From the IMG/VR virus record IMGVR_UViG_3300031569_000042, positions 1-23,533 of that record: a stretch of 23,533 bases of DNA; one strand, 5' to 3'. The notes under the pieces are model-generated. The model saw nothing but the letters and a program-made list of their open reading frames with translations. It was not told the DNA's origin and made no database searches. The position numbers were made by a program, and so were the translations under genes. Position 1 is the first letter of the stretch. Each line of letters opens with the position of its first letter. Shown here piece by piece: positions 16,131 through 22,517 of this stretch. This stretch comes from a virus.

Positions 16131-16360
16131 TATATACTCTCAATGTTTCGTATACAGAATGCTATAGTAGTTTTATCTTCAGTTTCTTTCTGAACTGCAT
16201 AGCCAAGAATAGGATTTGTAACTAATCTATAGTCTAACTCTTTAGCTACTACCAGTAACTCCACTCTACACTTTTTAAGAGTTGGATAACTAGATACCAT
16301 AACAGGCAGTGCAGGTTCTGTACTTACTGAAAGCATAGTAGCTACTACAAGAGCATACAT
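16130..16360 (-). CDS. Small protein with N-terminal hydrophobic segment, 76 aa
   Basis: The N-terminus (MYALVVATMLSVSTEPALPV) resembles a short signal or membrane segment with an Ala/Ser-rich end, followed by a polar region with two Cys (KKCRVE, AFCIRN) and a C-terminal helix. It could be an exported or envelope-associated protein. It is linked by TAATG overlaps on both sides to the 46-aa and 60-aa genes, so its translation is likely coupled. No family recognised. Confidence 0.7.
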   Translation of the reverse strand: MYALVVATMLSVSTEPALPVMVSSYPTLKKCRVELLVVAKELDYRLVTNPILGYAVQKETEDKTTIAFCIRNIESI

Positions 16361-16500
16361 TATGACTTAGGTTTTTTATGGGTTAGAGGCTTACTAGAAG
16401 CAGTGTGTTTTGCACCTGTCATAAGTTTACCTGACGGATGCTTATGAGTCTTACCTGTGTATGCTTTACCATTCTTTAGATAATGTGTAACGCCTTTCAT
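16360..16500 (-). CDS. Small basic His/Lys-rich protein, 46 aa
   Basis: Read directly: ATG at 16500-16498, TAA at 16362-16360. The protein has GVTHYLKNGKAYTGKTHKHP and TGAKHTASSKPLTH, giving repeated TGxxH-type units and a strongly basic, His-rich composition. From memory, small phage proteins of this style occur near structural genes. Both junctions are TAATG overlaps, so it is linked to the 21-aa gene upstream and the 76-aa gene downstream. Binding to nucleic acid or metal is plausible from composition only. Confidence 0.72.
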   Translation of the reverse strand: MKGVTHYLKNGKAYTGKTHKHPSGKLMTGAKHTASSKPLTHKKPKS

Positions 16501-16565
16501 TATTTTTTAACCTTCTTTTTCTTTCCCTTCTTTGGAGGGGATACTAACTTAGTTCCGTATGACAT
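16500..16565 (-). CDS. Very small Lys-rich peptide, 21 aa
   Basis: ATG at 16565-16563 follows a strong ribosome binding site (AGGAGA, 5 bases before it). The peptide begins MSYGTKLVSPP and ends in a run of Lys residues. Its TAA overlaps the ATG of the 46-aa gene by one base. The good ribosome site and coupling suggest it is a real peptide, or at least a leader that loads ribosomes for the next gene. Too short for homology-based assignment. Confidence 0.5.
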   Translation of the reverse strand: MSYGTKLVSPPKKGKKKKVKK

Positions 16566-16574
16566 ACTATTCTC

Positions 16575-16850
16575 CTACCATTTTACCTTTGCTGACCAAT
16601 AGGCTGCACTGGTTTTACCTTTAGCTATGTTCTTACCGTGCCTCGCTTTAAAACTGGCTCTCTTAGCTTTCATTGCGTCTGACTCACCAGCTTTAGGTTT
16701 ACCAGCCGTTGATGCTCCCTTTTCGCCAAAGCGGATCATGCGATCCTTTCCATCATCTTTTATCAAGACAACGTGAGACTTCTTGCCTTTGGCAGATGCT
16801 TTTGGCTTGTTATAACCTGAGAACTTTTCACCTCTGTACTCTATGCTCAT
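16575..16850 (-). CDS. Conserved phage structural-region protein, 91 aa, basic
   Basis: Lys/Arg-rich protein with a first part of beta strands (HVVLIKDDGKDRMIRFGEKG), then STAGKPKAG, and a C-terminal part KAKRASFKARHGKNI, ending AAYWSAKVKW. I recognise this as a type often found in phage structural regions (patterns 'IRFG...STAG', 'RaSFkARH', 'SAAYWs.KvKW'). Its function is not known; a DNA or capsid contact role is a guess from charge. Its ATG overlaps the upstream stop by 4 bases (ATGA). Confidence 0.78.
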   Translation of the reverse strand: MSIEYRGEKFSGYNKPKASAKGKKSHVVLIKDDGKDRMIRFGEKGASTAGKPKAGESDAMKAKRASFKARHGKNIAKGKTSAAYWSAKVKW

Positions 16851-17170
16851 ACAATCGCTGCCCTTGCTGCTGCCCTAGCTGTAGTCACATCATCTGGCAC
16901 TGCTACACCTGTCTCAGCATGGCGAGTGATGTACCAATCGGTTGATGCTAAGTATGCTTGGCTGGTTGCGTTTAGTTCTGCTTGAGTGTTGGCTGCTATC
17001 TCTGCATCAGTGTACTGTGGGGCAGGAGTGTTACCCTCTGCTATCCACTGTAGTACATCTTGACAGTCTCGGTTGGCAGGGTCATTGGGTACGCCCATAG
17101 TGCCATTGACTAGCCAGCCAGAGTTTTGTAGTTTGCAGGAGGTTATCCATGCTGTTTGATTTTCAATCAT
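16847..17170 (-). CDS. Tail fibre assembly chaperone-like protein, 107 aa
   Basis: The sequence has SGWLVNGTMGVPNDP, DVLQWIAEGNTPAPQ, and a C-terminal STDWYITRHAETGVAVPDD followed by an Ala/Arg-rich helix. This fits small tail fibre assembly chaperones, which have an AxxxLxxTDWYvxR segment. I chose ATG 17170 (MIENQTAW) rather than the ATG at 17185, because CGGAG lies 7 bases before it and it falls just after the fibre gene stop. It follows the 376-aa fibre gene, its likely client. Confidence 0.78.
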   Translation of the reverse strand: MIENQTAWITSCKLQNSGWLVNGTMGVPNDPANRDCQDVLQWIAEGNTPAPQYTDAEIAANTQAELNATSQAYLASTDWYITRHAETGVAVPDDVTTARAAARAAIV

Positions 17171-17171
17171 G

Positions 17172-18302
17172 TTATAACTCCGCATTAAAGGTAGCGTGTA
17201 TACTAATAAATACAGTTTGGCTTACAGCCACTCCATTTGTGTAAAAATTACAACCAGTATTTGTTGAAGGGTGACTAACTGCATTAGAATAATTAGAACT
17301 ATCACCTATAAAACTATTTACAGTTCCAGTTATAGGATTATAAATTATAACAGTTGGTGCAGTTCTCATTTGGACAGGGAAATTAAAATTCCCTATATTC
17401 TGATAATTATATCCATTTGAAACTTCTCGTATACAAGTATCAGCATGGTTTCCACCAGCATACTGTCCAACCTTATAAGATGAACAATAATAACGCTGAC
17501 ACAACGCTAACTCTTCCCCGAAGCTCCGATGCTCAAAGTCAGTGCCTGAGCCAACCTCAAGCTGGACTCCTGCAATGTACCAATCATTAGAGGTGCTACT
17601 TGCAAGGTTAACCTGACTGTCTGCTAATACATTAGCTTGACTGTATGCAGCCCAACTTGTAGCCTGTGTTCCACTACTAAAGCCAGAGCCACCACCTAAC
17701 CAAAACCATAACCGCATACCCTCACCTGTGTCATTGTTGAGTGTGCCGCCTGTGTCACCTGCAAATGTTATCGTTTTATGTTCCCATGTATTGGCACTGC
17801 CAATTGTATAAGAACTCTCTATGTGCCTATTACCATCAGGGGAATAAAGACCTACAGTGTAGACTCCCGTTACAGTCCCACGAACCCAAAAAGATGCCGT
17901 TACAGATTTTGCTGTGGCTAAACCATACTGTAAATGTTGTAAGTTTTGTCCTTCCATCGCTTGTTGGTGGATAATAGATACACCAGAACTAGGAGAAGCA
18001 TTTGCTGTAGTGCAATCCCATTTACAAGAAGAGGCAAAACCAGAGGGTGATTCACTAGATTTAGAAACTGTAAATTCTGAGGTGTCATTTACACGAGTTT
18101 TCCAGCGATCAACAGAGGAATAAATGTCCGTTGTAAGAGCCGTTGCGCTTTCACTTCTTTGCCAAACTGTATAGTCGCCATTCAGAATCAAATTCTTCCT
18201 GCCAGCCCTAGCTGCGGTGTCTCCTGCTGTAATCGCAGAGGTGACTTCTGTTTGAGTAAACGTGACCTTATCAGCCGCTACTCTTGTTGCACTTTTAGTC
18301 AT
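17172..18302 (-). CDS. Tail fibre with carbohydrate-binding-type domain, 376 aa
   Basis: The protein has a short N-terminal linker (VAADKVTFTQTEVTSAITAG), then a domain starting GRKNLILNGDYTVWQR with VDRWKTR, ASFWVRGTV, a Trp/Gly-rich stretch and VQLEVGSGTDFEHRSFGEEL. This layout is typical of phage fibre receptor-binding modules with a carbohydrate-binding jelly-roll fold. A second region (residues about 280-376) is beta-rich and probably the tip. The start has GGAG in the end of the preceding gene, 3 bases before its ATG. A receptor-binding function is inferred from the family. Confidence 0.85.
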   Translation of the reverse strand: MTKSATRVAADKVTFTQTEVTSAITAGDTAARAGRKNLILNGDYTVWQRSESATALTTDIYSSVDRWKTRVNDTSEFTVSKSSESPSGFASSCKWDCTTANASPSSGVSIIHQQAMEGQNLQHLQYGLATAKSVTASFWVRGTVTGVYTVGLYSPDGNRHIESSYTIGSANTWEHKTITFAGDTGGTLNNDTGEGMRLWFWLGGGSGFSSGTQATSWAAYSQANVLADSQVNLASSTSNDWYIAGVQLEVGSGTDFEHRSFGEELALCQRYYCSSYKVGQYAGGNHADTCIREVSNGYNYQNIGNFNFPVQMRTAPTVIIYNPITGTVNSFIGDSSNYSNAVSHPSTNTGCNFYTNGVAVSQTVFISIHATFNAEL

Positions 18303-18305
18303 CGT

Positions 18306-18536
18306 CTACTCTCCTGCTGGCATCAATGCCTTTAGCGCATCCGCATCTGAGGCTGCATCCATACTTACTTGCAATGCTGCATCGTTGGTGCGAATGGTTG
18401 CCCGTGATGCTTCTGCTGCTTCACTCTCGGCAGGGATGGTGGCCTTAATGTCTAAGGGGGCAAACGCTGCGTTTCGTGCGGCTCGTCTTGCATCGTGTGC
18501 AATGACTTTGGCTTTTGTCATGTCTACTGTAATCAT
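18306..18536 (-). CDS. Small tail-cassette protein, 76 aa
   Basis: The protein is a helical, charged sequence: MITVDMTKAKVIAHDARRAA, then APLDIKATIP, then ASRATIRTNDAALQVSMDAA. I associate this pattern with small proteins near phage tail fibre genes, perhaps assembly chaperones. The start is the internal ATG at 18536, not the ATG at 18578, because it forms an ATGA overlap with the preceding stop and has GGAG 8 bases upstream. Lies between a chaperone-like gene and the large fibre gene. Confidence 0.65.
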   Translation of the reverse strand: MITVDMTKAKVIAHDARRAARNAAFAPLDIKATIPAESEAAEASRATIRTNDAALQVSMDAASDADALKALMPAGE

Positions 18537-18781
18537 TTCGGGTACTCCGTTTTGATGGCAGCGATAGCATCTTGCCATGTGGTTGTTGAGTTGATGAGGT
18601 CGTCATAGCGCATCTCATCTTGGTTGAGTGCTGCGTAAGCTGTTGCTCGTAAGTATGAGTAGGCTTGTGGGTCGTCAGGTAATGTCTCCGCATCTGCTGG
18701 TATTAAATGCGAGTACCATTCTTTAGGCGCATCATCTTCAAAAGCATAATAACCATCTGCACTGTCTTTAAAATGTAGCAT
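18533..18781 (-). CDS. XkdW-like tail assembly chaperone, 82 aa
   Basis: The N-terminal LHFKDSADGYYAFEDDAPKE and C-terminal AALNQDEMRYDDLINSTTTW followed by DAIAAIKTEYPK match the layout of short tail-fibre chaperones related to XkdW. These help fold or assemble neighbouring fibre proteins. Its ATG overlaps the upstream C1q-like gene by one base (TAATG) and its stop overlaps the next ATG (ATGA), so the neighbouring fibre proteins are probable clients. Assignment is by pattern, not search. Confidence 0.7.
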   Translation of the reverse strand: MLHFKDSADGYYAFEDDAPKEWYSHLIPADAETLPDDPQAYSYLRATAYAALNQDEMRYDDLINSTTTWQDAIAAIKTEYPK

Positions 18782-19275
18782 TACGAAATCCTCTCAATAA
18801 CAAACGCTGTACCTGCCCGACCTGTTGCCGTTGTTACTACCCCGTTACCTATATGTGCGCGTACAATGTCCCCAGCAGCAAACCTATAACTGACAGAAAC
18901 TTGATTTGGTATATTTAGGGCCGTTGTTTGTGTTACGGCTATGCGGCCTTCTGGGGGTGTGATGGAGTTTATGTATGTTGATAATTGGGTGGAGTTAACG
19001 CTAATTCCTGTCCAAGTGGAGGCATTAAACACTGAGATATAAGCAACGTTATAAACCCCTGCCGTATTGATAACAAATTTACCACCTAATGATGCTGAGT
19101 CAGTGTAAGTAATGTCCGAGCCTATTGATTGAACAGTATTGGCAAATCTTGCTATACGCGTGTTTGTTGATGGTAAACCAGTTACCGCCCCGTCTACATA
19201 TATTCTTGATTGAGAAAACTCCTTACTAACAGTAGCCGAATCAAGATTATCATCACCTCTAATTATGCTACTCAT
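18781..19275 (-). CDS. Tail fibre protein with C1q-like jelly-roll domain, 164 aa
   Basis: Residues 1-40 are a polar N-terminal segment (MSSIIRGDDNLDSATVSKEF). The rest has a C1q/TNF-like beta pattern: LGGKFVINTAGVYNVAYISV, RIAVTQTTALNI, VSYRFAAGDIVRAHIGNG and a closing AFVIERIS strand. Such domains form trimers at phage fibre tips and bind surface ligands. The N-terminal segment is reminiscent of the opening of the two sister proteins upstream, suggesting shared attachment to the tail. The start overlaps the previous stop by 4 bases (ATGA). Confidence 0.72.
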   Translation of the reverse strand: MSSIIRGDDNLDSATVSKEFSQSRIYVDGAVTGLPSTNTRIARFANTVQSIGSDITYTDSASLGGKFVINTAGVYNVAYISVFNASTWTGISVNSTQLSTYINSITPPEGRIAVTQTTALNIPNQVSVSYRFAAGDIVRAHIGNGVVTTATGRAGTAFVIERIS

Positions 19276-19484
19276 GCACCCACTCCATCCGTCAACGTAG
19301 CCTCATCAACTGTCCACGCATTCCGAAATACTCTGTCTGAAGGGACAACTGAGTCGTCCACAATCTTAAACTTGAGTCCTGTTGGTACGTCTTTCAAAGC
19401 AGTCTGTGCATCAGTTAAGGAACAGTTAGCTGCGGGGGTTATTACGGCTACACTGCCGTCTGTTTGTTGGTATATGATTTTCAT
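19272..19484 (-). CDS. Small tail-cassette protein, 70 aa
   Basis: The sequence MKIIYQQTDGSVAVITPAAN, then VDDSVVPSDRVFRNAWTVDE, ending LTDGVGA, is the type of short protein often seen beside phage fibre genes. It has predicted beta strands and no membrane segment. AAAGGA lies upstream of ATG 19484, and its stop overlaps the ATG of the C1q-like gene. Its function is unknown; an adaptor or chaperone role is possible. Confidence 0.7.
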   Translation of the reverse strand: MKIIYQQTDGSVAVITPAANCSLTDAQTALKDVPTGLKFKIVDDSVVPSDRVFRNAWTVDEATLTDGVGA

Positions 19485-19496
19485 TAGTTTGTTCCT

Positions 19497-19886
19497 TTAA
19501 TTTCCGAATACTAGAATGCTGTCGGTTCCATTTGTAATTTCATAATTTGCTCCATCTACTCCATTAGCCCTATAAAATTGAACAGAGGACGTTGTTGGAA
19601 TATTAGCGATGGAAAGCATACCCGACGCAGCTACACCCCCATGATGGTACGGTGTTCCTAAAGCAACGTAATTTGCGCTAGACATATTTACGGCAAAGTT
19701 AACAGTGAACACACCTGTACTATTATCAGTAACAGAACTGACGTTATAAGAGTCATTAATAACTACTGTGTTTTCTACAAAGTTAACCCAAGCCTTTGCC
19801 ATACGCTTATCTAACGCTGGAATACTAGGCTGAGTCGTTGTTGAGCCGTCTGAGTGCAGGAGGGTGTTTGCTTTGATTGTGGACAT
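19497..19886 (-). CDS. Tail protein with AWVNF-type domain (sister copy 2), 129 aa
   Basis: The protein has a short N-terminal segment MSTIKANTLLHSDGSTTTQP, then a domain starting KAWVNFVENTVVINDSYNVS and ending NGTDSILVFGN. It is closely related to the preceding gene: both have AWVNF, (D)S-x-NVSS(V/I)TD, and VTVNFA/VTFATQM-ANY. This domain is common in phage fibre proteins. The two genes are linked by TAATG. It probably forms a short fibre or caps the main fibre; receptor use is unknown. Confidence 0.78.
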   Translation of the reverse strand: MSTIKANTLLHSDGSTTTQPSIPALDKRMAKAWVNFVENTVVINDSYNVSSVTDNSTGVFTVNFAVNMSSANYVALGTPYHHGGVAASGMLSIANIPTTSSVQFYRANGVDGANYEITNGTDSILVFGN

Positions 19887-20266
19887 TATGCTTGGCCTCC
19901 TAAGACTATTATTGAAATCGTTGGAGCATCATAAAGCGAGTTATTTGCATAAACAGTATTATATCGACAACTGCTAGTAGTCGGATTGAACGAATCAAAG
20001 GGTTGTGCGATGCTTCTCTGGCTTCCTGTGGAAGCACCTGCCGATCCTCCCGATGCGTAATTAGCGTTAGCCATTTGTGTTGCAAACGTAACCGTGTAGT
20101 CACCCGAAGCATGATCAGTAATACTACTCACATTCTCACTGTCCCTAATAGCCACTGTACCTGTGCCATTAAAGTTCACCCAAGCCGTAGGTATTAGCTG
20201 CTGACCTTTAACAGTAGGTATGCCACCTGTGACGTTTGTTATATCGTTGCACTTAACTGTACTCAT
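19886..20266 (-). CDS. Tail protein with AWVNF-type domain (sister copy 1), 126 aa
   Basis: Its N-terminal segment MSTVKCNDITNVTGGIPTVK resembles that of the next gene, then AWVNFNGTGTVAIRDSENVS starts a beta-rich domain ending IIVLGGQA. I chose the ATG at 20266, which overlaps the fibre stop (ATGA), rather than the ATG at 20278, four codons earlier and inside the fibre gene. The long fibre gene lies directly upstream; this protein may sit on it or compete for it. The domain is common in marine phage fibre genes; exact role unknown. Confidence 0.78.
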   Translation of the reverse strand: MSTVKCNDITNVTGGIPTVKGQQLIPTAWVNFNGTGTVAIRDSENVSSITDHASGDYTVTFATQMANANYASGGSAGASTGSQRSIAQPFDSFNPTTSSCRYNTVYANNSLYDAPTISIIVLGGQA

Positions 20267-21696
20267 AAGACCACCCACGTACTTCCAGATGCTACTGTTA
20301 CTGTGTAGCCTGAGTTAATTGTAATTGGCCCTATGGTCATACCATTCTCAGTGCCAGCGAATGTAATGTTCTCTGCTATGACTTTGGAGTTGGTGCGAAT
20401 AACGCTGTTGGTTCCAAGTGACGGGCCTCCACCTACTAATCCAGTAAGCTGACTTCCATCAACGGCTGGTAATTTAGCTGTTCCATCTAACGCAACCAGT
20501 TTGTTAGCAGTTGTACCAACTTGTGAGTCGTCTAGCTTTGCATCAAGTAAACTGTCGGTCTGTGCTTGTGTATAGGTGTTAGCCACCACGAATGATTGGA
20601 AAGCAACTATGCGAACAATCGTGCCAACTACCGCCCCATCGTCTAGGACTACTGTAGTTCCGTTTGTCGCCACATAGTCAGCTTTAGGAATGTCTAAACC
20701 ACCATAAGTCACATGGATATTATTCGCTGTGTAACTGAGGGTCTGACCATTTACGTCTGCGCCTGAGAATGAAGTCTGTCCTGCGGTGGCGATATATTCG
20801 TAGGAATAAAGCGACACGTTGCCCGATGAACTAGCTGCTATCCAGTTAGCCCCGTCATACACTTGCATACCTGTGCCAGTTAGAAAGTACAGGTTGCCTA
20901 CGACTAAAGCATCCCCATCATTATCAGTCGATGGTTCAGATCCTTTAGCACCTAGATACTTGTCATCAAAATCATCGAATGCTGCGGCAGCAGAGGCGGC
21001 ACTATTGGCTGCGTTGGTAGCTGAAGTAGCTGATTCGGATGCTTTGGTGGTTGCTGTAGATGCTGATGAAGCCGCACCCGTAGCTGAGTTAGCAGATGCT
21101 GTGGCTGAGTTAGCCGAGTTAGTTGCACTTGTAGCTGCGTTGGTAGCTGAGGTACTGGCTTCAGAAGCTTTGGTAGTTGCTGTGCCAGCCTGAGTGGTAG
21201 CTAAAGTAACCTGTGCTTGTCCGTTAGTTGTAGCTAAGGAAGCTTGTGTAGTGGCTGTAGAGGCACTGTTAGCACTTGCTGTAGCTGAGTTAGCTGAAGC
21301 AGTGGCGCTATTAGCAGATGCAGTGGCACTGTTAGCTGAAGCAGTAGCAGAGTTAGCCGAGTTAGTGGCTGAGGTACTTGCTTCTGAGGCTTTAGTGCTT
21401 GCCGTAGTTGCAGAAGCAGCCGAGTCAGTAGCTGAACTAGCTGATGCCGTTGCTGAGTTACTTGATGCTGTAGCTGAGTTAGCAGAGGATGTAGCTGATG
21501 TAGCTGAGTTAGTCTCATTTACAGAAGCTGCGGCTGCGCTTGATACTACAGTATTGTATTTATCTATGTAGTCTTGAGTGGAAGCACCATCGTCTCCCTT
21601 TGGGCCCTGAGCGCCCCTTGTCGTTGCTGTATAGTCATCATCATCAATCCCTAACGGATTAGTGGATGACGAGTTCAAGCCTCTATCTAGTCCCAT
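20263..21696 (-). CDS. Long tail fibre with heptad-repeat stalk, 477 aa
   Basis: The N-terminal segment (residues 1-27) precedes a short collagen-like stretch, GAQGPKGDDG (28-37). Residues about 60-239 form a Ser/Ala/Thr/Asn stalk of SATASAN-type heptads, probably a triple-stranded shaft. A knob starts at FDDKYLGAKG (about 243), with VVGNLYFLTGTGMQVYDG and VTYGGLDIPKADYVATNGTT, and the protein ends GPITINSGYTVTVASGSTWV. The last 25 residues are a frequent fibre terminus. No T7 gp17-like head-binding domain is seen, so attachment may use the N-terminal 40 residues. AAGGT lies 8 bases before ATG. It is the main candidate adsorption fibre. Confidence 0.88.
   Translation of the reverse strand: MGLDRGLNSSSTNPLGIDDDDYTATTRGAQGPKGDDGASTQDYIDKYNTVVSSAAAASVNETNSATSATSSANSATASSNSATASASSATDSAASATTASTKASEASTSATNSANSATASANSATASANSATASANSATASANSASTATTQASLATTNGQAQVTLATTQAGTATTKASEASTSATNAATSATNSANSATASANSATGAASSASTATTKASESATSATNAANSAASAAAAFDDFDDKYLGAKGSEPSTDNDGDALVVGNLYFLTGTGMQVYDGANWIAASSSGNVSLYSYEYIATAGQTSFSGADVNGQTLSYTANNIHVTYGGLDIPKADYVATNGTTVVLDDGAVVGTIVRIVAFQSFVVANTYTQAQTDSLLDAKLDDSQVGTTANKLVALDGTAKLPAVDGSQLTGLVGGGPSLGTNSVIRTNSKVIAENITFAGTENGMTIGPITINSGYTVTVASGSTWVVL
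20980..21519 (-). repeat. Heptad (about 21-base) coding repeats of the fibre stalk
   Basis: The stalk encodes many SATASAN or close variants, with perfect SANSATA units at residues 112-146 and degraded ones elsewhere. At DNA level codons for Ala, Ser and Asn vary between units, so protein sequence is better conserved than DNA. The set makes the opposite strand look like an Ala/Val/Leu/Glu-rich frame, which is an artefact. Confidence 0.9.
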
Positions 21697-21719
21697 GAGT
21701 CTTTACCTTGTGTTAAAAT

Positions 21720-22124
21720 TTATTTACGTGAAACTATCGACTGACCAAAGTACATACCTACGACAGCCATAATTGCATGAGGAAGCCACTCAGGAGTAAC
21801 CATTCCTTGTAGTGATCGCCACTCTGTCACTGTATTAGTAAAGTCTAAAAATAAGAACTTAAACCCACTCGTTACTTCTACAGGAACTACTGTATCGAAT
21901 CCCAATACAGGAGCAATAAGAATAAAACAAGCCATCCCCATAAAGGATACAACTAGAAAACGTCTAATCCACTGGGCATTTGGGTTCTGGTAAGCCCTAG
22001 CAGACTGTACACTGTCCTCAGAGGCCGAGAATCGCTGTATGAGGGCTTTTTGCTGGTCAGCCTTATCAGACTGTCCCTGCGACCACATCTTCATTACACC
22101 GCCACCTATGACGCTCATAATCAT
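21720..22124 (-). CDS. Membrane protein, holin-like, 134 aa (start uncertain)
   Basis: The protein has an N-terminal hydrophobic stretch (MIMSVIGGGVMKMW), a polar helix, then a membrane segment (RRFLVVSFMGMACFILIAPV), a loop, and a C-terminal membrane segment HAIMAVVGMYFGQSIVSRK. The ending 'MYFG' with basic residues and the W-RRF motif recall the three-segment holin family used in gene-transfer-agent release, so a holin role is a candidate. The reading frame stays open for 10 more codons upstream (to 22154) and encodes IFGFPIEAIT, which looks like part of the protein; that start would be ATC with a strong GGGAGGG upstream. ATG 22124 has no good ribosome site. Confidence 0.7.
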   Translation of the reverse strand: MIMSVIGGGVMKMWSQGQSDKADQQKALIQRFSASEDSVQSARAYQNPNAQWIRRFLVVSFMGMACFILIAPVLGFDTVVPVEVTSGFKFLFLDFTNTVTEWRSLQGMVTPEWLPHAIMAVVGMYFGQSIVSRK

Positions 22125-22157
22125 GGTAATAGCTTCTATAGGAAATCCAAAGATAGG

Positions 22158-22403
22158 TTATCCCTCCCTTTTTTTCTCTAATCGTAATTCTTGTTTCATT
22201 TGTTTAGCCCTGTTACGTTCCCAAGTCATCCAAGTACCAGCAAAGGCTGGATCAGACGGATCTAAGGATACTTTAACAGGGGTGATAATCATATGAGCAT
22301 CGGCTCTACAAACCTTACATAATTTTGTATTGTTACGGTCTGAGATAGGGCATAAGTGATCTGTTACGTGATCGTCTTCGCACTTATAAGAGTAGATGGG
22401 CAT
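22158..22403 (-). CDS. Zinc-ribbon (FmdB-like) small protein, 81 aa
   Basis: The first residues MPIYSYKCEDDHVTDHLCP and LCKVCRADA give a zinc-ribbon pattern similar to the FmdB-type regulatory proteins (MPIYEYxC opening; C-x-x-C). The rest is a charged helix rich in Arg, Lys and Glu. I chose ATG 22403 because TAGGAAA lies 6 bases upstream and the frame then opens MPIY; the longer frame to 22469 adds a non-conserved-looking stretch. Its stop is directly before the membrane gene. Zinc ribbon proteins of this kind often bind nucleic acid or act in assembly; the exact job is unknown. Confidence 0.75.
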   Translation of the reverse strand: MPIYSYKCEDDHVTDHLCPISDRNNTKLCKVCRADAHMIITPVKVSLDPSDPAFAGTWMTWERNRAKQMKQELRLEKKREG

Positions 22404-22434
22404 ATAATTTCCTAGATACTTTAAGTAAGTAGAA

Positions 22435-22454
22435 GCCCTCACCGTAGTAAGGGC
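22435..22454 (-). terminator. Weak terminator-like stem-loop after the capsid gene
   Basis: GCCCT (22435-22439) pairs with AGGGC (22450-22454); after one C/A mismatch, two more pairs close on a CGTA loop. Read leftward the hairpin is followed by a pyrimidine-rich but not U-run stretch (TTCTACTTACTT), so any termination would be partial. T7 has its terminator directly after its capsid gene, which limits downstream expression; the same role here is inferred. Confidence 0.4.
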
Positions 22455-22472
22455 CTCTATTGATGTCAACTA

Positions 22473-22487
22473 CTTAACTAAGTTAAG
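22473..22487. repeat. 15-base near-perfect palindrome
   Basis: CTTAACT-A-AGTTAAG has 7-base arms around one base. It lies 31 bases beyond the capsid stop. It could be an operator, an RNA processing site or part of a second structure; no role is proven. Confidence 0.6.
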
Positions 22488-22517
22488 CTTGTGAAAGATC
22501 AATGCACCTCGCACTGA

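Larger units (their letters stand above)
22404..22517 (-). other. Gap after the capsid gene containing a hairpin and a palindrome
   Basis: No gene is supported in these 114 bases, the longest gap within the leftward arm. It holds the stem-loop at 22435-22454 and the palindrome at 22473-22487, described separately, and the ribosome binding site of the zinc-ribbon gene. Confidence 0.8.

Noticed and set aside
17172-17185. Longer start (ATG 17185) for the chaperone-like gene
   Set aside because: It would overlap the fibre gene; ATG 17170 has CGGAG at proper spacing and begins after the fibre stop.
21194-21571. Open frame on the + strand, Ala/Val/Leu/Glu-rich
   Set aside because: It is the reverse of the fibre heptad repeats; the composition follows from the repeat and there is no ribosome site or operon context.
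22450-22470. TTGACA on the - strand after the capsid gene as a host promoter
   Set aside because: TTGACA is present at 22470-22465, but there is no good -10 element at 16-18 bases; the match is too weak to call.
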